Part shown: one piece after another, positions 19,267-29,251 of the stretch
How the letters are laid out: each line of letters begins with the position of its first letter
How positions within the stretch are numbered: position 1 is the stretch's first letter
Assembly (NCBI GenBank): GCA_015179025.1
Contig: WHUX01000225.1
Span: forward strand, 1-64,000
Direction of reading: 5' to 3'
DNA length: 64,000 nucleotides
Source: Terfezia claveryi
Taxonomy: Eukaryota; Ascomycota; Pezizomycetes; Pezizales; Pezizaceae
Made by a program: the position numbers and the translations under genes
Notes under the pieces: generated by a model
Told to the model about the DNA's origin: nothing
Seen by the model: the letters and a program-made list of their open reading frames with translations, nothing else
Database searches by the model: none

Positions 19267-20690
19267 TCTTCTCACCACACAACTGCTTTACTACAACATC
19301 CAGTAGTAACCAACCACCTCTCTGTTCCTATACAAACTTTCAAGAAAACTCCTCCCCCACTTCTCCATCACCAACATGCCTTCCCCAACAGCTCAGGATT
19401 AGAGGAGCCACTGGGAGACCATGTCCCACCAATTCTTGGGAGACAATCTCCCAACACCATCCAAAGGAGAAGGAGCTCCCTCCTCTCCAAATCACCACTA
19501 CCAACCTCCCACAAGACAGGTGCAGGAGGCGATCCTACCAGGCCTGTCTGGCATGACAGAGAAGGCCTGAATGCAGTCTTTGAGGCTGAAAGGTACAAAC
19601 CACAGTTGAGGATGATCCTGAACCTGATGAATCTAACAACCACAAAGAAATTTCAGGCTCAGACAGCTCCAGCAGGAGCCAGCAGCAGTACAAACTGCTG
19701 CCACCACTACCAGGGCCCAGGCCCAACAGCAACAACAACAGGAGGAAGAGAGAGGAAGGTCAGTTACAAGAAAACCCAAGTTTCAAGTGGTTATTAACAA
19801 TGAACCTAGTACCTCCTCTCCCTCTACCCTTGCTGCCTCTGAGGCAGAGGACCCACAGGAATGGACCCTTGTGGATGAGTCCTCTGACTCAGATGAACCT
19901 GAGGAATGGGAAAGACCAGGGAACCCATGACTACAGAACAGATGGAACAGTCTTGAGAAGGGCTGACAGGGGTTCTGTGGTTGTGGGAAACCTTCAGGAG
20001 TGGAACCCTACTCTTGAAGGTACCTTGAAAGAAGGGCAGTCTCACCTAAGTGCAAGGATGAGGCAGACAACAAGAAGGTGCACTTCCAGCCTCCTCCTCC
20101 TCCAGGAGCCTCACCTGCATCCTCTGTCAGCACCCTTCCTGACATCTTCCCTGAGGATCCAATCCTCCCATCTTCCTCCAACAAAACTCAACCAAGAGTT
20201 TTGTTCCCAATGTGGTAAAGTGGGCCACAAAACCTCCAATGCAACAACAAAATCCTGTATTAATCTTTGTGAAAATGTTGGGCAATGGACACTTTAAGGA
20301 GATTGCCCAAAGGGCTAATTTCCTCCTCCCAGATGCACCAACTGCATGGAAACACTCACCTCAGCAACAAATGCCCCCTTGACAACAAACTCTATCCACT
20401 GCAACACCCATACCAGCAGAAACCATCAGGAAATGCATCATATGCAACCAAGATGGTCACTGGTCCACCTATGCCCAAACTTCCAAAAGTCACTACACAG
20501 GAGGAAAAGATACCAAGATGCAAGTATTGTCTTGGCTACCATAACCTGAACAAAAACTTTGTCAGCTCCTGTAATACTAGGAAAAACAACCTGAAGGCCC
20601 TCAATAAGCCCTTCCACAATAGTGACTACCTGAAAAAGACACTAGGAGTCAGGATGAAGATGAAAAGAGCATGGAACCAGATTTGGTAAT
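19240..20690 (+). pseudogene. Element B extra segment: disordered acidic protein with tandem zinc knuckles
   Basis: Sits between RNase H and integrase, where Gypsy pol normally has only a short linker. The reading, spread over three frames by indels, starts near an ATG at 19376 (MPSPTAQD). It continues through Pro/Ser/Gln-rich and acidic text (ESSDSDEPEEWERP, QPPPPPGASPASS) to a cluster of Cys/His knuckles at 20202-20560. The integrase N-terminus follows at about 20671. It is richer in C and in Pro codons than the flanking pol. The tandem knuckles recall CNBP/Gis2-type single-strand nucleic-acid binders, so an RNA-binding role is likely but inferred. C and D carry a differently diverged segment here with one comparable knuckle. 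Confidence 0.65.
20202..20560 (+). other. Cluster of four to five zinc knuckles
   Basis: K1 20202-20243: C-SQ-C-GKVG-H-KTSN-A, last Cys lost. K2 20256-20306: C-INL-C-ENVG-Q, His replaced. K3 20334-20374: CTNC, then GNTHLSNKC after a one-base deletion. K4 20434-20475: C-II-C-NQDG-H-WSTY-A, last Cys lost. K5 20519-20560: C-KY-C-LGY-H-NLNKN-F, a CX2CX3H variant. The regular spacing and repeated CX2CX4HX4 pattern argue against chance. Confidence 0.75.
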
Positions 20691-21960
20691 TGCTGAGTGG
20701 ATAGGAGATCATGAGTTGGAATGGCATTATAGAGAAGAGTTGGAAAAAGATACAGTGTTTGGACCACTGTACTTAAGAGTCAAGAGAGGAGAGCAAGTAC
20801 CTACAGTAAAGGTACAGGATGGGTTTATGTACCTCTTGAAGAATTTTGCTTGAGGATGGTATCCCAAGGATTACAAGTTAAAGGTAACCCTGCCTCTGAA
20901 GCCCTTATCCAACAAGCACATGTCACTACTGGACATGGAGGCCTTGCAAAAACAGCAGAAGAGCTTACCAATAAGTACATCTTTCAGGATTTTTATAAGC
21001 AGGTTGAACAATTTGTGAGGAGTTGTGAAACCTGTCAAATCACCAAAGGATCCACACAGAAACCCCCTGGATTCCTTACTCCTCTGAATGTACCTATTAG
21101 GCCATGGGGTAGTATGGCTATGGATTTTCTTAGTATGGAACCTGTTATGATTTCATGTACTGAATTTACTCTTGGTTACAGAACTCCTAAAGATGATAAG
21201 CCTCACATGTTGTTATTTCATAAGTTATTAGTTATGACTGACAGGCATTCTGATTTCACATTCTTGTTACCTGTTGCAGACAATGTTGACACATTAGGGG
21301 TTATTGATATCTTTGAAAGATTCATTAAGCCTAATGTGGGATTCCCTTATGAAATTGTTTCTGACCAAGACCCCTTGTTTATGTCTACTATTTCAAGATT
21401 GGATGCAGAAAATGGAATTATGCATAAAGCATCTTCCACATATCACCCCAAACTGATGGGACAAGTGAAAGAAAGAATAGGACAATTATTCCTATGTTTG
21501 CAGCTAAGAAGCTGGAGCAAGGATTGAATTGGGTACAAGCCACACCTTCTGTTCAAACAGAGGTGAATGCAAGAGTTAGTACTACAAGAGGACTTTCCCC
21601 CTTTTTACCAAGCTAGGATACCAGCCTAATTTGTCACCACCTATCCTACCTCACCCAATTCCTACCTATTCAAACCCTACAACCAGATTTTACCAGGTTG
21701 CTGAAAACCTTACTAAAGCAAAAAAGGACCAAATTCAGCAAGCCAACAAACACAGAAGAGCCTCCCCTGATTACCAATCAATGATCAGGTGATGCTATCA
21801 ACAAAAAACCTCCCAGCAAGGTACCACTCCTCAAACTATCCCCAAAATGGATAGGCCCCTTCACTATTACCAAATATTCACATGGAGTCAAAATGCTAAA
21901 CTTGACTTCACTGACTTCCCTGACCTCAATAATATCAACAATTCCTTCACACCTCACTTC
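20671..21960 (+). pseudogene. Element B integrase
   Basis: The N-terminal region (20671-20853) ends with a Gypsy-type linker. The HHCC zinc-binding domain follows at about 20916-21045 (HVTTGHGG ... CETCQITK). The core has Asp in GSMAMDFLSM and LLVMTDRHSDF (about 21110 and 21235), Asp in EIVSDQDPLF (about 21353), and the HPKLMGQVKERI region holding the expected Glu (about 21450). The core is open from 20850 to 21527 and then frameshifted. Around 21820-21960 an integrase C-terminal GPF/Y-like block (KWIGPFTI in the sister copy) is readable. It inserts the element cDNA. Confidence 0.85.
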
Positions 21961-22029
21961 TGAAACCCTTCTTCCCTAATCCAATACAACTGTTCCCTTC
22001 CAGACTCTGGAACAACCAGGACCAGTTAA

Positions 22030-22560
22030 GGGAGATAGGTATGAGGTGGAAAGGGTGTTGGAATTTAGGTCACAACTAGAACAGGGAAGCTGCAGTACAA
22101 GGTGAAATGGAAGGGATGGCCTCATAAATTTGATGAGTGGGTATATGCTGATGGTGTTGATGAGTCATTGAAAAAACAATTCTGGTTGACTGGTAGTAAG
22201 CAAGCAACTTACAAAAAGAGGAAGGTTGGTGAGAATAAGCTTGGCAAGAATAAGACAAGGAAAGAAACCTTGGAAATGATTGATAATGAAAGGAAGAAAG
22301 TCCTTGCCACCCCTGTTCATCCAATGCAGTCAAGATTGACAAAGGCAAAGTAAAGAGGTGGACTTACCCCAATTGATGCTCAGACATTTCTTTGAAGAAA
22401 GACAGCCACAAAGGGTAATTAGTCAGTATTTTGATGACATTGCTGTTAATAAGGATTTCAAGGAAGGTTATAACAATATCAGGTATGATACTGAGCTGAA
22501 GGTAGTAGTTCCTACAAGGATAGAAACAATAGGTATTATGGGTTGAAGTTAACTACTAAT
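22030..22560 (+). pseudogene. Element B chromodomain and C-terminal tail
   Basis: A chromodomain-like block is readable as YEVERVLEFRSQ, a frameshift, then LQYKVKWKGWPHKFDEWVYA (22040-22160), with the aromatic residues used to bind methyl-lysine. A Lys-rich tail (YKKRKVGENKLGKNKTRKET, 22210-22265) and a final DFKEGYNNIRYD segment (about 22455-22495) run almost to the 3' LTR. The tail is well conserved in the truncated copy at 41609-41947, which supports it as part of the protein. Chromodomains of chromoviruses steer integration to heterochromatin. Confidence 0.75.
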
Positions 22561-22622
22561 GTACATAACCCATATCCCCTATTTATTTCCTAAGATGGAG
22601 TTTTTATCTAAACAGGGAGGCA

Positions 22623-23253
22623 TGTAAGGAAGTGGCTTACTCATACCCTATGACTAACCCTCTCCCTCACAAATGTATTTCTTATGTATTTTCTTACTCA
22701 GCAAGCATCTCAAAACACACAACATTCTGTGTGCTATCTGCCTTGCTAGTATTTCACATGCTTTCACATGCTTTCAATCTATATGCTTTACATGCTTTCA
22801 CATGTATAAGTCTAAGTTAAGACTTAACCTATTTTGTACTAGATAGTATTTGAAGTACTATCTAGAGGATCAGATGATGCTGATCTTTATCACATGTAAG
22901 GGTCAGATGATGATGCACTGCCTCAGCACTGCCCAGCACTGCCCCATTGGAAACACATATAGTCCCCTGAATTTCCCTTCAGTTGGACAGACAGTTAGAA
23001 CTTAGAACATAGTTAGAGTACAATCAATATAGAAGTTCTACTGGTTAATCTTCTAAGTGCCTTTGGCACTCCTATACTACTTTATCTATTACAGTAATCT
23101 TATGCTACTGGTAATAACTTTAATAGTGAGAATAAACAATACACTATTAGTAATCTACTTTGTAGTATACATTACTAGCCTAAGATTATCTGATTAGATT
23201 AGAACCTTATCTAATCTAATCTGATTGTCCAGTCCCTCATACAACACTTTACA
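22623..23253 (+). repeat. Element B 3' LTR
   Basis: 631 bp, begins TGTAAGGAAG after the polypurine tract AAACAGGGAGGCA and ends CACTTTACA. It differs from the 5' LTR by a short insertion in the CTTTCACATG block and scattered transitions. Confidence 0.9.
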
Positions 23254-23254
23254 G

Positions 23255-24301
23255 CCTAGGTCTTTTCGAATACGTGACTTGCTCTGGATCCAAGTTGTTC
23301 TGAGAATCTTCCTCAAGGGGTTCCAATTCACATTGAATATCTATGAAATATTCTTCTCTATGTCTTCCGAAAAGCCAATGCACATATTCATTTTTGAGTA
23401 GTTTTTGGTACATGTGATCACTATTCGCTCTGATTCGTGAACCCCAGAACGCATTAACTTACCTATCCAAGAGCTTCTAGTTGGCGGCTACATTATGTAA
23501 AGCTTGTAATATGTGATCGTCTACAGTCACGACCTTTGACCGCTGCCATTTCCAACCAAAAGCTACGAAAATGAACCCACCAGGATATGAATAGGGATTT
23601 CTAGTGTCTAGTCTGGGACAAATCATATGCATTATCACACTGTTTGGTTGTCCTCCACCTTGAGGAGGAGCACCAATAGGGCGATAAGCAGTTGCAGGTG
23701 CCCATAGCCCTCCAAGCTGTTTGGACAACCATGCTAAAAGATCTGCATTTGCTTGGGAACCACTTGTTTTCTGACCCAGTGCACCCTTTTTGGTTTTGTT
23801 CAGAAATAACAATACGATGCTCTGTTTCGGACTGCCAAGGTCCAGTGGCTTATCAGAAAGAGCTGGGGGCAGGTCCCTGGGATATTGGACAGCATGAGCT
23901 GCCTCTGCACTACTAATTGCTTGATCATGAGCTGTTTCTCCACTACGAACCTTTTTGGCTATATCCTGACATAATATATTCACAGCATGAATGATTTCCT
24001 TATCTGTGCAATAGTTTATCTTCCCTCTAGGAGCTATTGTCAGCAAGCTGGTAGCATGCCAGTGCAAAGTAGACTAGTGGTTAGTACCTGCCTTTTGAGG
24101 TCCGAATATTCCTGTCTTCCTCATGAGTTGTACGACGTCTCTTCTCCAAAGCCCATATAGACTTGCAGGGATATCTGTGTCAAAAAACCCTGCAACGCCC
24201 GCATATCCTCGATTCATGAGAGTAATTGGATCATAGCCGGAGTGTTCATCTGTGGATGCATTTCCTTTCGCAGGGTTTTTTTTGGTGGCATCGATGATCG
24301 T
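23255..24301 (-). pseudogene. Passenger gene of the Plavaka element, unknown function, with one intron
   Basis: Two exons can be joined in frame: 24301-24088 and 24033 to about 23255, separated by a 54-bp intron with GTACTA donor and GCTGACAATAG branch/acceptor. An upstream acceptor (CTAACTGGATGTAG just before 24301) suggests a further 5' exon I could not place. The frame reads YDPITLMNRGYAGVAGFFD, SLYGLWRRDVVQLMRKTGIF, then GGLWAPATAYRPIGAPPQGG, and WLFGRHREEYFIDIQCELEP near the end. Stops at 23477 (TAG) and shortly after (TAA) fit C-to-T decay. The gene is divergent from the transposase 1.35 kb away. I recognise no family. It lacks the HxD motif expected of the TET/JBP genes known from KDZ elements. 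B's LTR cuts its 3' end. Confidence 0.6.
24034..24087 (-). other. Intron of the passenger gene
   Basis: 54 bp, GT...AG on the minus strand, with a GCTGAC branch-like motif five bases from the acceptor. Removing it joins FGPQKA to APRGKINYC in frame and removes an in-frame TAG. Confidence 0.65.
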
Positions 24302-25651
24302 CTACATCCAGTTAGTGGTAATCCTAGTCTAGTCACTCAGTGTCCATATCAGAGAAACACAATCTAAAGAAATTTCATTCCTGTATCTAGTTTGCGAAAA
24401 TCCAGCTAAGTTGTCCTAACATAGCAATTACCATGTTTAGGGTAAATATTATTCCGTGGTTAGAAAAAATCAACAAATGGCCTCTTACAATCCAAAGATA
24501 ATATATAGAGTCAAACCCTGAATGAATGAATATTTGATTCCTATATCTAGGCAGCAAAAATCCCAGTATAGACTCTTGATGTCTGTATAAGATGTTATTC
24601 TATACGAAATTGTGAGAGGAAGGTATTGTGAGGTTTCGGCTCAGAGACATAGACAAACTTTAATATAGGTGGTTAGTTTGGTATAAAGAATTCTTTTTCG
24701 GATGAAGACATGGTAGGCCTGAAGTAAACAATGAAAGAAATATATGCATATCCTATAAATGTAACAAAGTGCGTTGTCAATAACGCTACAAATGGAGCTT
24801 CTTTGTGACGTGAATATCCTTTGATAAGAGCTTGTGCCAACCAGACTATGACAAGACTAGACTAGACCCTGGTCACCTGAGTTTGACCATTGTTCTTGGC
24901 CATGGATTACGAGATCACATGCTCGTAATAAAGCCAAGTAAGTCCTTTTCTAGTTACAAACCTAAAGATTCCCCACCTTCCAATTGAAAGAACATTTATA
25001 AACACTAGTTTAAATACGTACAAGAGCATAATCATACTTGGTAATATTTTATTGGACTTAATGAGCTCCTGATCGAGTCTAACCTTTTTGATCAGCACTT
25101 AATCAGCATAAAGCAAGTCCAATTTCTAAGAGGTCGCCAATTTTGGTCTGATACATAATTTTTAATGCATGCGTTCGGATATTCAGGAGTCTAAGCCATA
25201 CACCACAACCTGGCTTGGAACAATTGGGAGTAATTGACGCTGCCTAAAACCAGATTTTTTCCTAAAGAGTTTGTTCCTTAAGTGTATTTTGTTCATTGCT
25301 CACTGGCATATCACATAAATAATAGATACCAAATGACTGCCTAGATGTATTCCCAGAATTACTTACTTTTGTTCTGGGACTTATAAGTCAATTATGTTTC
25401 CGCTCTTGGGGTCCAACCGGGGACAACATACCTACTACGATGGGAGTTTGATAGTCTACCTGGGATTGATCGATCAGGTTCTCAAGACTTACGTACGAGA
25501 GGCAATGAAGAGGGTCATTCTTTGGATACTCAGGGGACTTGTGCAACTTGTCGGAGTTTGCTACGTTTATCTGAATAGTTGTATATAAGAAGGGCCCTAG
25601 GGATACTTCTGTACTTAGCTGACGTATTGGATCCTTCTACTGTAGTATATT
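24302..25651. other. Intergenic region of the Plavaka element
   Basis: Divergent spacer between the passenger gene and the transposase, presumably holding both promoters. It contains no long frame; a 64-codon frame at 25394-25588 has no support. A possible extra 5' exon of the passenger gene may lie at its left end. Confidence 0.45.
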
Positions 25652-27842
25652 ATGCGGTATCAATTTTGTGACTATCAGTTCAAGAAAGCAGGCTATTATG
25701 GTTGCCATCGGCATAGCAAACACCATGTGAAACAATTGGAATCGATTGCCATTGATAATGCACCACTCCTAGAGCAAAGTTCAACCATCAAACGTTACCG
25801 GCTAGGTAATTTGACCAGAGGAAATGCTTACCCCAGCAGATCGATAGTTTCTTTGGATACCAACAATAATATTCTCGTCAACATCGAAACACCAGACACT
25901 AGGGGGGAAGTACTGGATGGTCTAGATCCAGCTACATCTGTTGTACAGTGTCTTACACCCAGTCTGCAGGTCGGACATGTTATACGTCAGTCATTATTCA
26001 CTCATATTTGGGACCCGTCATGGAATCCATTGTTACAATTCATGAATACTTATGAATATAAGCTTGCCCGGTTCTTCTATGAGAGCAAAACTTCAATGCA
26101 ACAGATTGACCGATTTTTCCACAATGAACTGCTCCCTATAGATGCTTTCAGGACACTAGCAGTCAGGTACAAGTCTGGTTATACTTGGCGTAAGAAAATG
26201 TGTAGATTGGTAGACCAACTGGAGTGGCAGAATGGGACTGTAGATTTTCACCTACAAACATGCGTCCAATTTTTTTATAGAGATGCTGTTAAGTGCATTT
26301 AGTATCTTCTCCGCCAGAAAGTTTACGCCCGGGATTTGGTATTTGCACCAAGGCGTGAGTTTGATCTACACGGCTCTAGAGTTTACACAGAGATGAATAC
26401 GGTAGAATAATAGTGGGATATGTAGGTATGTTTTTGAGGGGATAGTTACTACAAATTCGCTTAGTTACCAGATACTTACGAGCCACCAGATGACCCTACC
26501 CATTGGCACCACTCTCATACCTATCCTAATAACATCCGATCAAACATGCTTGACAAACTTTTCTGGGGATAAAAAATTGTGGCCGATTTTCATGAGTTTA
26601 GGAAACATTCCTTCTGATATGTGAAACAATCCTTCCAACTAAGCATGGATTCTGATAGCTCTGTTGCTAATTGGCTCTAAACGAACTAAGTCTCTGAGTG
26701 GATTTTCGGTTCAGGACCAGAAATGTGATGCTTTAGAAACGCAACACCGACTTATCGAATGAATATTAGCCCCCCTAGTCCAAGTTTTTAATGTAAGTTT
26801 CTATCCGTCCAGCAGACATTCTAGAGCTATCGCTGACTCATGAAAGGCCGGCAGATGTGAAATGGTCTATAGGGATAAAAACATCCAACGCTGTGTCCCT
26901 ATTTTATTAGTATGGCTTGCAGATCACATGGAGAATGTTAATATTCATTGCATCAAAGTCAACTGGTGTGCAATTTGTGTAGCGAGCCGAGATCAGCTTG
27001 GATTGTGGACCAAACGACCGTATAGTGACCGTGATCATGCTGCTTATGAGCGTCTTTAGGAAGCTAGTGATAATGATATGTAAGTTGTAACTGGATAAAT
27101 ATTGCTGGAGGAGGTAACTAATTTAAGTATGTGCCAAACAGATTAGCTAAAGCAGATATTAAACCGATCCAGAATACACTTTGGGGCCTCCCAAATGTCC
27201 ACCCACCAACAATAGTCCAAGCAGATATACTTCATAATATACTTTTAGGAATCCAAAGGAATATTATGGATTGGGTGCAGGGGTTTTTGGGGAAACATAA
27301 ACACCTTCCCGTTTTCAATGAAATATGGGGCAGTATACTACCATATCCAGGGTTTAACCCACCAAAGAAGCAATATTGCCAATCACAATATGGAGTGGTA
27401 CGGAAATGCGAGTGGTAGGAAGAGTAATACTTATATATTTTACAGCCGCCATACGTCAAGGGGAGGACACCAGTTGTCTACCACCTGCTGCTTAGAGTGA
27501 TTTGAAAATTGCTATTCGAGCTATTCGCGCCCCATCGGATTTCTGTCTCATTGTCCAATATCGAAGTCATACACTGGATACCATCAAATATATGTCTAAG
27601 TACCTGGAGGATTTCTACAAGTACAAACATGTCTTTGCAGAATTTCGTGCTTCTAAGTCAAATCACAAGCGAGCTAAAGGAGCATCTAAAGATATGGCTG
27701 CTTTTCAGGCTTGTCAAGTATGATTTCCAGTTATTTTAAAGTTACTGCAAGGAAGAAGGCAAAGGAAGCATCTGTAAATTGACAAAGAACAGCAAAACTT
27801 GGTACAGGAGATTCTAGGCCAGGCGACATTCAACTACCCAAA
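25652..27842 (+). pseudogene. Plavaka/KDZ-type transposase, N-terminal and central part
   Basis: Starts at ATG 25652 behind an in-frame TAG. A Cys/His-rich N-terminus (CDYQFKKAGYYGCHRHSKHH) leads to the characteristic Plavaka region (FYESKTSMQQIDRFFHN, ending FFYRDAVKCI at 26298). After a 64-bp intron, the catalytic-type segment SDQTCLTNFSGDKKLWPIFM and SLGNI is readable (about 26530-26620). It is followed by RCVPILLVWLADHMENV (26890-26940), QADILHNILLGIQRNIMDWV (27220-27280) and IRAPSDFCLIVQYRSH (27520-27570). Single-base frameshifts and stops such as TAG at 26299 break it. Element E interrupts it at 27842 within ...NYPK/LHLL..., and it resumes at 39486. Confidence 0.8.
26426..26489 (+). other. 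Intron in the Plavaka transposase
   Basis: 64 bp, donor GTATGT, acceptor CACCAG. The second Plavaka copy has a GTATGT donor at the matching site (about 42735), and its coding text resumes at the matching residue. Confidence 0.6.
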
Positions 27843-27869
27843 TGTCAGGCGTTAATTTACTTGCGAGCA

Positions 27870-28040
27870 TTTGACACCCGAACAGGCTTGTTCGAGTGTC
27901 AGCACGGTATTTAATTTACTTGCGAGCTATTTGACACCCGAACAGGCTTGTCGAGTGTCAGCACGGTATTTGAATTTACTTGCGAGGTATTTGACACCGA
28001 ACAGGCTTTTCGAGTGTCAGCAGCTTGTTCGAGTGTCTTA
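27870..28040. repeat. U3 hairpin array in E 5' LTR
   Basis: Three copies of TGACACCCGAACA, spacer GGCT, TGTTCGAGTGTCA, each preceded by TTACTTGCGAG, period about 60 bp, plus a half-site. Two of the three here have single-base losses in the arms; the 3' LTR copies (39019-39190) are cleaner. Confidence 0.85.
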
Positions 28041-28077
28041 ATACTAGAAGGGATTAGAGAGGTGGATCGCGGAGTAT

Positions 28078-28101
28078 CACCTGCGATCGCAGGTGACGTC
28101 A
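28078..28101. promoter_or_regulatory. Palindrome and CRE/ATF site in E LTR
   Basis: CACCTGCGATCGCAGGTG is a perfect 18-bp palindrome. It overlaps TGACGTCA (28094-28101), the consensus CRE/ATF site, 40 bp upstream of the TATA box. The 3' LTR has CACCTACGATCGTAGGTG and TGACGTCA at 39231-39254. Confidence 0.6.
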
Positions 28102-28330
28102 AGTTAGTCGGGCACCACTCCTTTAGCCACGGCAATCGTGTATATAGGAAGCCTTAGTTGTTGTTTCTTGTTCTTGTTCCTTACGCAACGTCTTGTATTA
28201 TAACCTTGGTAATACAGACTCTACCTTTTGTCCTGATACTTCCAATCTATGGTTATAGTTTTGTCTTCGTGCGCTCTTTGGAGTCACGTCTTTAGTTATA
28301 GCCATAGCCATCGACTTACGCTGTTACACT

Positions 28331-28339
28331 ACGTTGCGT
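28331..28339 (+). promoter_or_regulatory. Element E self-primer binding site
   Basis: ACGTTGCGT, two nucleotides (CT) after the 5' LTR, is the exact reverse complement of ACGCAACGT at 28183-28191, which lies about 37 bp after the TATA box. This matches the self-priming layout of Tf1-like retrotransposons. Confidence 0.75.
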
Positions 28340-28376
28340 CGATACACTCTACTAGCGCAACCCCTAGCTACGAACA

Positions 28377-28951
28377 ATGACTCAGCCCGTTGTTGAATTG
28401 CCGGCTGCTATTGTCGACCTATTCCTCGTTTGCGAACTGTGTTGAACTTAGCAAACCAGGACTACACCGGAATACTCAATGAAACCATTACCCTACTAGA
28501 TCAGCTACTAGGACTACCAGACCGACGACAAGATGTCGTAAGATTACGAACCCAAGTAACGAACTTAACGAATCAACTCACGCGCGGCAACAAGAAGACA
28601 CAACCTTACGCACAGCCACTCAAGAGTTACGAGATGAAGTAACTACTCAAAAGACAGTGATTAATGAGCTTCGAACGCAGTTGGAAGATATGAGGGCTAT
28701 CAATGCGACTTTGGCTCGGTTGTAACCAGGAGAAGGAGGGGGTCGTTCGGAGAAGATATCCAACCCAGAAAAATTCTCTGGAAAAGACCGAAATAAGCTG
28801 CGCCCTTTCCTTACCCAACTACGACTAAAGGCTGCTACTTATAGTGAGAAACAAGCAAAACTTCGACTAGCAGTAAATTCCTTAGCTGAAGATGCCCTAG
28901 ATCAGGTTACCCCTTACATTGAAAACGATATGGTGAACTTAACCAACCTAG
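28377..28951 (+). pseudogene. Element E gag, 5' part
   Basis: Starts at ATG 28377 (MTQPVVELPAAIVDLF), shifts frame at about 28430, and again at about 28600. It encodes a long Gln/Thr/Leu coiled-coil-like stretch (QELRDEVTTQKTVINELRTQ) and then the start of the capsid (EKFSGKDRNKLRPFLTQLRL, LAEDALDQVTPYIENDMVN). F is inserted at 28951; capsid continues at 34688. Apart from the frameshifts there is one in-frame TAG at about 28723. Confidence 0.8.
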
Positions 28952-29251
28952 TGTAACAGCGGCTCAAGGGACTGGTGACCAAGGGGTACGTTCTGGACAC
29001 GGGGGTATGGCAGGGGCTCGGAGGTAGCAAGGCTGGGCGCACTCGAGGGAGCAAGGCTGGGCGCACTCAGGGAAAAAGGCTTGGTAGGAACCACGGGTTG
29101 TATTAAACAAGACGTTGGATAGGGATCCAACTAGACAGTGAGGGCGGGAAGCTATATATATACATAGTGGCCTAATAGACTTTCCGACGATAACGACAAC
29201 AAAGAACGCTAGACAATGACAACCGAAGGTAAAGGGAAGACGGTTGTGATA
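28952..29251 (-). repeat. Element F 3' LTR
   Basis: 300 bp. Plus strand begins TGTAACAGCGG and ends GGTTGTGATA. It has fewer copies of the CTGGGCGCACTCGAGGGA block than other parts of the family. Confidence 0.95.

Larger units (their letters stand above)
13561..23253 (+). mobile_element. Ty3/Gypsy chromovirus element B (near full length)
   Basis: LTRs of 618 and 631 bp frame a plus-strand gag, protease, RT, RNase H, an extra zinc-knuckle segment, integrase and a chromodomain with a long tail. A polypurine tract, AAACAGGGAGGCA, lies directly before the 3' LTR. Order and domains are complete, but frameshifts and stops break every module. The flanks (TACAG left, GCCTA right) do not form a target duplication. 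The left LTR lies one base from the end of element A. A truncated relative lies at 40811-42641, and C and D are more distant sisters. Confidence 0.9.
27843..28328 (+). repeat. Element E 5' LTR
   Basis: Begins TGTCAGGCG, ends TGTTACA. U3 contains three tandem palindromes (27870-28019), a half-site, an 18-bp palindrome at 28078-28095 overlapping an ATF/CRE site, and a TATATA box at 28141-28146. The putative transcript 5' end, ACGCAACGT, is at 28183-28191. Confidence 0.95.

Noticed and set aside
23477..24067. TET/JBP dioxygenase as the identity of the passenger gene
   Set aside because: KDZ elements are known to carry such genes, but I cannot see an HxD motif or the C-terminal His/Arg pattern, so no function is assigned.
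27870..28040. CGAAC...GTTCG palindromes as bacterial LexA/SOS boxes
   Set aside because: The core resembles the Gram-positive SOS box, but the window is fungal and the motif lies in LTR U3 hairpins.
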